NCBI GenBank assembly: GCA_947627435.1
Contig: CANQWB010000006.1
Location: 1-46,596, forward strand
Length of the DNA: 46,596 bases
Direction of reading: 5' to 3'
Source: an uncultured Bacilli bacterium
GTDB taxonomy: Bacteria > Bacillota_I > Bacilli_A > RF39 > UBA660
A model generated the notes under the pieces. The model saw only the letters and a program-made list of their open reading frames with translations, was not told where the DNA came from and searched no databases. Position numbers and translations under genes: made by a program. Numbering within the stretch: position 1 is the first letter of the stretch; each line of letters opens with the position of its first letter. Positions 40,742-46,596 of the stretch are shown piece by piece.

Positions 40742-42028
40742 ATGAAAAAATATTTTATGTTACTATGCTGCTTTATACTGACAACCGGCTGTTTTACCAA
40801 AAACAAAACAAAAAATATTCATACTATTATTGAAGAAGAAAAAAATATCCTAGTAGGTATTAATTATCCTATCACGAATTATAAAAAATTAGATACTATC
40901 ATTGAACAAGATGTCGCAAATATTTATGAAGAATTTAAATCACAGTATGAAACTTTAAACAATTTACAAGAACAATCAGAACTGAATATTGACTATACAT
41001 ACGAAATTGTAAACAATCGTTATAGCAATGTAACATTATACATATATATCAATAGTTCTATTCTTGCGAATCCCATCAGTTATATGAAAAGTTATGTTTT
41101 TGACCAAAAGCAAAATAAATTATTAACCATTCATGATATCATAACAGATGATAATTTTTCAAAGTATATAGCTATATTAAAAACAAAACTGATACAACAA
41201 TATGGAGAATGTATTTTACTGGATCAAGTAAAAGCAACTATTACTATGAATTATTCGTATCCTCTATTTACTTTTGATCATGAGGCACTTACTACTTATT
41301 TTAACCCAAATGAAGTAACAGCTTCTTATTGTGACATTATTGATATAGAAATACCTCTAAATTCACTGGAACTAAAAATACCAATTACGAATGAAACGAA
41401 AACCCATACAGTAATAGAATTTGTAGCAAATCCAAGAATACTGGACCCTTCTAAAAAGGTAATCGCACTTACATTTGATGATGGTCCTAGTAAATATACA
41501 GAAGAAATTTTAGATATTTTAAATGAAAACAATGCCTATGCTACCTTCTTCGTTATTGGCAACAAAGTACAAATTTATAGCGAAACATTACAAAAAATGG
41601 TCCAATTTGGAAATGAAATAGGCAATCATTCTTATAACCATAAATGGCTTACCAAATTGAATCCAACAGATTTGGAAGAACAAATTACAAAAACACAAGA
41701 TATTATCAAACAAATTACTGGATATACACCAACTATTATCCGTCCTACTTATGGTTCTATTAGTCAAAAACTAAGAAAACAATTATCGTTGGATGTAATT
41801 ATGTGGACCGTTGATACGAGTGATTGGAAATATAAATCTATAGATCGTATCGTAAAAAATGCAACTACGAACATTAAAGATTTAGATATTATACTTATGC
41901 ATGATACCCATGAAAGAACTGTAAGTGCACTTAAAAAAATCATTCCTATTTTAAAAGAACAAGGTTTTGAATTTGTCACCATAAGTGAATTAAAAGAAAT
42001 AAAAATTTTAAGAGAACAAGCAGAGTAA
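40742..42028 (+). CDS. Polysaccharide deacetylase lipoprotein
   Basis: Lipobox TTGC; KVIALTFDDGPSKYTEEIL, GNHSYNHKWL, RPTYGS, LMHDTHERT. Confidence 0.92.
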   Translation: MKKYFMLLCCFILTTGCFTKNKTKNIHTIIEEEKNILVGINYPITNYKKLDTIIEQDVANIYEEFKSQYETLNNLQEQSELNIDYTYEIVNNRYSNVTLYIYINSSILANPISYMKSYVFDQKQNKLLTIHDIITDDNFSKYIAILKTKLIQQYGECILLDQVKATITMNYSYPLFTFDHEALTTYFNPNEVTASYCDIIDIEIPLNSLELKIPITNETKTHTVIEFVANPRILDPSKKVIALTFDDGPSKYTEEILDILNENNAYATFFVIGNKVQIYSETLQKMVQFGNEIGNHSYNHKWLTKLNPTDLEEQITKTQDIIKQITGYTPTIIRPTYGSISQKLRKQLSLDVIMWTVDTSDWKYKSIDRIVKNATTNIKDLDIILMHDTHERTVSALKKIIPILKEQGFEFVTISELKEIKILREQAE

Positions 42029-42066
42029 AAAGGTAAATTATAGCATGTTTTTTCATATGATTTACT

Positions 42067-42459
42067 ATGAATACACAAAAAAGAGAAGCAGATTTATTAG
42101 ATTTACAAATACTTGCTACTATCGTCTATATTGGAAGTTTAATTTTATCTATTTATTTAACCTATAATGATAAGCAAAAAGTTTTAAATTTAAAAAAAAT
42201 ATTTACGGAAAAGCAAAATTTAAATTTATCAATTTTTAATCGTGTTTTAGTAGTCGTCCTAACTGGTATTTTCTTGTATGCGAGTTACGAAAATAAAGAA
42301 TTAGCAAAAATCAAAAATGAAAAATTGAAAAATTTTGATTTACAAATATATGCATCATGGTTTTCCTTAATTGCAACTATAATTGTATTATATGTTATTA
42401 TAGATTCAGAAGGTTCGCAATATAGTATTATCTCTGGAATTACCAATCCTAATTTATAA
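42067..42459 (+). CDS. Hypothetical membrane protein
   Basis: Three TM segments. Confidence 0.5.
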   Translation: MNTQKREADLLDLQILATIVYIGSLILSIYLTYNDKQKVLNLKKIFTEKQNLNLSIFNRVLVVVLTGIFLYASYENKELAKIKNEKLKNFDLQIYASWFSLIATIIVLYVIIDSEGSQYSIISGITNPNL

Positions 42460-42463
42460 TTTT

Positions 42464-43273
42464 TTAAATAATAGATTTCAAAATGGTAATCACGGGACGT
42501 ATTCCACGACCATTATTATTATTCACATCCCCCCAACATAAACGTCCATCTCTATCAATTCTCCATGCCCTATTACTGTTTACTATAGGAGTGCTTGTCC
42601 AATATCCTCCAGTTGATGAAGATGCTATATTACATCCAAAAGATGTACAATCTAATGTGTAATCATATAACCATGCATAATGACTAGCACCTTTCGTTGT
42701 AGCTACTTTAGTCTGACTATTAGAATCAAAATAAAACCATTTATCATACGTTGATACATCTTGATCAAAAGTATCATTTCCTGTAATTTTGGCAACCTCA
42801 TTAGCTGTAATTAATCTTACAGTCGGCTTAATTTCTTCACTCCATGACTTTGTATCATTTTGTAAAGTTACTGCCACTTCTTTCATTTCACTATTACTAC
42901 CACTAGAATTCCATATAGAATATGCTGTGGTATTGTGATCTAATATCATATTTACTGTAGATGATAATTCTCCTCCATCATTAAATACATACCACTTCAT
43001 GCAACCGCTTTTTGTTCCTGGTGTACTTACAACATTTTTAGATTCACATTTCTGATTCGTCTCGGGATTATAATATACTGCCGTTCCATCCAGATATACA
43101 GCATATGTCTGATGTTGTTCATAAGTTTCTAGTTCTTCCTTTACTTTTGTTTTTAAACTTTGTAATATGGTATATTTGCCTTGTAAATTATTTAAAATTT
43201 CTATTAATAACACTAAAAATAATATTAGTAACGTATATAATATAGCACTAGTGGCAAACCCTTTTTTCTTCAT
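42464..43273 (-). CDS. Surface/pilin-like protein with KKGFATSAILYTLL N-terminus and DUF6273-like C-terminus
   Basis: MKKKGFATSAILYTLLILFLVLLIEILNNLQGKYTILQSLK; GGYWTSTPIVNSNRAWRIDRDGRLCWGDVNNNNGRGIRPVITI. Confidence 0.6.
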   Translation of the reverse strand: MKKKGFATSAILYTLLILFLVLLIEILNNLQGKYTILQSLKTKVKEELETYEQHQTYAVYLDGTAVYYNPETNQKCESKNVVSTPGTKSGCMKWYVFNDGGELSSTVNMILDHNTTAYSIWNSSGSNSEMKEVAVTLQNDTKSWSEEIKPTVRLITANEVAKITGNDTFDQDVSTYDKWFYFDSNSQTKVATTKGASHYAWLYDYTLDCTSFGCNIASSSTGGYWTSTPIVNSNRAWRIDRDGRLCWGDVNNNNGRGIRPVITILKSII

Positions 43274-43293
43274 ATTATTCACTCCTTTAGACA

Positions 43294-43375
43294 ATAAAAA
43301 AGAGGGTTACCCCCCCCCCGTTTACAAATAGCATACTTTTATTTTCTGTATTCGCAAACTATTTTATGATTAATT
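43294..43375 (-). promoter_or_regulatory. Poly-G structured leader, copy 3
   Basis: Minus strand AATCATAAAATAGTTTGCGAATA...TATTTGTAAAC-G10-TAACCCTCTTTTTT; 11-bp helix. Confidence 0.65.
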
Positions 43376-43403
43376 TCTACATTTAGTTTATCATAGTTTT
43401 CTT

Positions 43404-44384
43404 TTAAATACAAGAATCATTCTCTATATTTTTCTTATATTCACGACAAGTAGCATCTAATTCTTGAACAAGTGCTTCTACTTCTTCAAACGTTTTTAGA
43501 CGGACACCACTTGCATATATGTGGCCACCACCACCATAATGGCCTGCAACTTCATTGATAATAGGGCCTCGTGATCTTATAGATCCTCTAATATTTTCAT
43601 TATTTTTATCAACAGTAAAAATAGCCCATGCAAGCATCTCGTCAATATAATTAAATTCATTTACCATATTCCCAGAAGTTGCGCTATCAATTCCATATTC
43701 TTGCAAAATTTCATCTGTAATAGTAATATATGCAAAGCCATTATCTGTAATATTAAAATGGGTAGCTATATAACTTTGAAATTTCATTTCTCGGAATGGT
43801 CTTTTATATAAATTTTCATATAATTTTGGAAAATCAATTTTGGTTTTTTGAATCAACTTAGATACTAAAGAAAAAGTTTTAGATGTTGTATAAGTAAACA
43901 AGAATCTATTGGTATCAGCAATCAATCCAATATATAATTTTTCTGCAGCACTTTTCGTCATTTTAAGTGGTGTTTTAAAAGTAAGTTCCATTACCATCTG
44001 TGATGCACTAGAAGCACTGTCATCAATCCATTCAATATCAGCATATTTATCAATAAATGGGTGATGGTCTATTTTGATAATAGACGAAAATAAATGAATG
44101 TCTACACCATCAATTCTCTTAATATCTGGCGTATCTGTAACAATCAGTAAGGCATTATCATACATATCTTCACTCATTTTATCAAGTGTACCTAAATAGC
44201 GAAATTTACTAACTGGACATCCTACTACATATACTTGTTTTTTAGGAAACGTATTTAAAATAATTTCTTTTAAAGCAACAGAACTTCCAATTGCATCCGG
44301 ATCTGGACCTACATGTCTTGTAATTACAATTTTATCATATTTTTTAATTTGACGATAAATTTGTTTATAAATACGATTTTGCAT
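43404..44384 (-). CDS. nrnA: DHH/DHHA1 phosphoesterase (NrnA-like oligoribonuclease / pAp phosphatase)
   Basis: VGPDPDAIGSSVALKEI, VTDTPDIKR, KIDHHPF, GGGGHIYASG. Confidence 0.92.
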   Translation of the reverse strand: MQNRIYKQIYRQIKKYDKIVITRHVGPDPDAIGSSVALKEIILNTFPKKQVYVVGCPVSKFRYLGTLDKMSEDMYDNALLIVTDTPDIKRIDGVDIHLFSSIIKIDHHPFIDKYADIEWIDDSASSASQMVMELTFKTPLKMTKSAAEKLYIGLIADTNRFLFTYTTSKTFSLVSKLIQKTKIDFPKLYENLYKRPFREMKFQSYIATHFNITDNGFAYITITDEILQEYGIDSATSGNMVNEFNYIDEMLAWAIFTVDKNNENIRGSIRSRGPIINEVAGHYGGGGHIYASGVRLKTFEEVEALVQELDATCREYKKNIENDSCI

Positions 44385-44385
44385 A

Positions 44386-45567
44386 CTAAGCACCAATTAA
44401 TTCTAATGTATCTTGCGCAATCATTAATTCTTCATTAGTAGGAACTACATAAACTGCAACTTTAGAATTAGGAGTACTAATTTTAATTTCTTTACCTCTA
44501 ATTTGATTTGCTTCATTATCTAATTCAATTCCTAAACATGAAAGTTTATTTACAATTGCTTCTCTTGCCGCTACAGCATTTTCGCCCAGTCCTGCAGTAA
44601 AGACAATGATATCTACACCAGATGCTTCCACATAGTATTCTGCTATATACTTGACGACTGTATCAACATACTTATGAAATGCTAAAATACATCTTTCATC
44701 ATTCGCTTCTACTCCTGCATAAATATCTCTAAAATCACTATATTGTCCACTTAATCCTAAAAAACCAGAATGTTGATTTAAATCGGTCATCACTTCATCT
44801 AGCGTTTTGCCAGATTGTTGCATCACGTATGGAATAATCGATGAATCAATATCTCCACTACGTGTTCCCATCATAATACCAGCAAGTGGTGTAAATCCCA
44901 TCGTAGTATCTAAACATTTTCCATTTTGAACTAAAGATAAAGAACCTCCACTTCCTAAATGACAAATAATCGCTTTATATTCATTTTTTCCAAGTAACCT
45001 AGGAATTTGTTTGCTAATAAAGCAATGACTGGTCCCATGAAATCCATATTTACGTACGCCATATTTTTGATACCATTCATATGGAACGGGATATATATAT
45101 TTCGTAGGTTCCATAGTTTGATGAAATGCAGTATCAAATACTCCTACCATAGGAACATTTGGCAATACTTTTTTTACTGCTTCAATTCCTAAAATATTAG
45201 CAGGATTGTGTAAAGGCGCTAAAGGAATATTTTTTCTTAAATCTTCTACTACTTCATCTGTAATTACAACAGAATGATTATACTTATCTCCTCCATGTAC
45301 TAAACGATGTCCAACTCCATCAATTTCATCTAGAGAAGAAATAATTTTCAAAGAAATGAGACGCTCTAATAATACTTCTACCGCAACAGTATGATTGGGC
45401 ATTTCTACTTCTTCCCTAATCATTTCTCCATTGTATTTAATTGTATAAAAACTATTTGGTAATGTTACTCGTTCAAAATAACCACTTGCAATACAGGTTG
45501 CTTGATCCATATCAAAAAGACTGAATTTTAATGAACTACTTCCTGCATTGATTGATATTATTTTCAT
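44386..45567 (-). CDS. ackA: Acetate kinase
   Basis: INAGSSSLKFSLFD, VFDTAFHQTM, YGFHGTSH, LGSGGSL. Confidence 0.97.
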   Translation of the reverse strand: MKIISINAGSSSLKFSLFDMDQATCIASGYFERVTLPNSFYTIKYNGEMIREEVEMPNHTVAVEVLLERLISLKIISSLDEIDGVGHRLVHGGDKYNHSVVITDEVVEDLRKNIPLAPLHNPANILGIEAVKKVLPNVPMVGVFDTAFHQTMEPTKYIYPVPYEWYQKYGVRKYGFHGTSHCFISKQIPRLLGKNEYKAIICHLGSGGSLSLVQNGKCLDTTMGFTPLAGIMMGTRSGDIDSSIIPYVMQQSGKTLDEVMTDLNQHSGFLGLSGQYSDFRDIYAGVEANDERCILAFHKYVDTVVKYIAEYYVEASGVDIIVFTAGLGENAVAAREAIVNKLSCLGIELDNEANQIRGKEIKISTPNSKVAVYVVPTNEELMIAQDTLELIGA

Positions 45568-45656
45568 AAGTTTACCTTCCTTCTATTCCAATATTATTAT
45601 ACTATAAATTAAATAAAAGAAAAAGAACTTTCTAAATTCTTAATAAACTAATCAAT

Positions 45657-45696
45657 AAAAAGTAGATCACATTTTTTTACTGCGTCTACTTTTACT
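45657..45696 (-). terminator. Terminator after the FGE-like gene
   Basis: AAAAGTAGA...TCTACTTTTTA on minus strand. Confidence 0.5.
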
Positions 45697-45792
45697 TTAT
45701 CACTTTATTCTAACTTCTTAATTATTATTTTTATTGTCTTTATTTTATATAATTATTAATTAGAAGAGTACTAATAACCATTAATCCATTGT

Positions 45793-46596
45793 TTAGCTAG
45801 TTTTAATAAGCCGAGCACCGAGGTTAGCGCCTACATTCAAAGACGTATGGTTGAGAGCCCAAAACCACAAGCCACAATTAGTATTATATGCCCATAGACC
45901 GCCGACAAGAGCTATTCTATTTTCAGATGCTTGCCAATAATAATCTGGAATATATGTACTGTCAATTCCAACTATATTTGTTGGAAAACTGATTAATGGA
46001 TTTTTAGAATCATATCCTAGCATAGATATCCAACCCTGATTCATTGCATTCTTATATCCAATTGGTTGATAACATCCATTAAACTTATCTGATTCATATT
46101 GATTAGGATTATAACATACATATGCTTGATGATCTTTGATATTAATTCCATCTACAAATTGCCATATATTTCCATAAATATCTTCTATTCCTCTATATAT
46201 CATCGAATGTTGCTGATCATTTTCTAATGTTCCTGATTTCATTCCTAATTTATCACAACCACCACTTTCTACAAAATGAGTAATTCCATCATTAGAATGA
46301 AACACATTTCCATTTCCTAATTTTGCTTGTGAATCATAGTCGGCATATTCCACTAAATATAATAATTGGATTATAAAATAATGATAATCTAATTGACTGA
46401 ATTCATTTCCTAATGCCTTTGCATAGTCTCTAAATTCATTTATTTTTTTATTTGCTAATGGTTGTTCCCCACTTTTACTATGAACAGCATTGCTATCCCC
46501 TGACATCGTATATCTTCCTATCGAAAATTCATCACTTCTTGTATATCCCTCTAAATTTTTATTACTTATTAAAATATATTCATATCCATCTTCTTG
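45793..46596 (-). CDS. FGE-sulfatase / C-type-lectin-like protein, 5'-truncated by window edge; candidate DGR target
   Basis: Frame stays open to the edge (QEDGYEYILISNKNLEGYTRSDEFSIGRYTMSG...); GIEDIYGNIWQFVDGI and RIALVGGLWAYNTNCGLWFWALNHTSLNVGANLGARLIKTS. Confidence 0.7.
   Translation of the reverse strand, partial: QEDGYEYILISNKNLEGYTRSDEFSIGRYTMSGDSNAVHSKSGEQPLANKKINEFRDYAKALGNEFSQLDYHYFIIQLLYLVEYADYDSQAKLGNGNVFHSNDGITHFVESGGCDKLGMKSGTLENDQQHSMIYRGIEDIYGNIWQFVDGINIKDHQAYVCYNPNQYESDKFNGCYQPIGYKNAMNQGWISMLGYDSKNPLISFPTNIVGIDSTYIPDYYWQASENRIALVGGLWAYNTNCGLWFWALNHTSLNVGANLGARLIKTS

Noticed and set aside
42464-42640. C-terminus of the second pilin-like gene as another DGR variable region
   Set aside because: DUF6273-like pattern without a GC-rich segment or a second copy; adenine-rich AAT codons alone are not diagnostic.

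Overview
This is a low-GC Firmicutes (Bacilli/Mollicutes-like) chromosomal window. It is mostly ordinary housekeeping: infC-rpmI-rplT with an L20 leader, SDR-efp, glyQS with a T-box, tgt, ffh/ylxM/ftsY, rnjA, recU, PBPs, nth/dnaD, cca, HU, nrnA-ackA, xfp and three tandem VanY-like M15 peptidases. Four things stand out. (1) At 28.35-28.55 kb there is an unlisted 19-codon hydrophobic ORF. A convergent promoter with a TTGACA-N17-TACAAT match would make an antisense RNA of about 80 nt over its 3' end, and the 5' leader and 3' end share a 13-bp perfect complement. This is the architecture of a type I toxin-antitoxin locus. (2) Three copies of a structured leader (helix, then G9-10 tract, then terminator-like hairpin and U-run) occur. 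Two lie directly upstream of genes sharing a pilin-like 'KKGFATSAILYTLL' N-terminus, and one is an orphan. They are candidate phase-variable attenuators. (3) The right edge carries the C-terminus of an FGE/C-type-lectin-like protein that looks like a diversity-generating retroelement variable region. (4) A 15-bp dyad is shared between an XRE regulator's own promoter and the left edge. No tRNA, rRNA, CRISPR array, transposase or reverse transcriptase was seen. All assignments come from reading motifs by eye; no database search was run.
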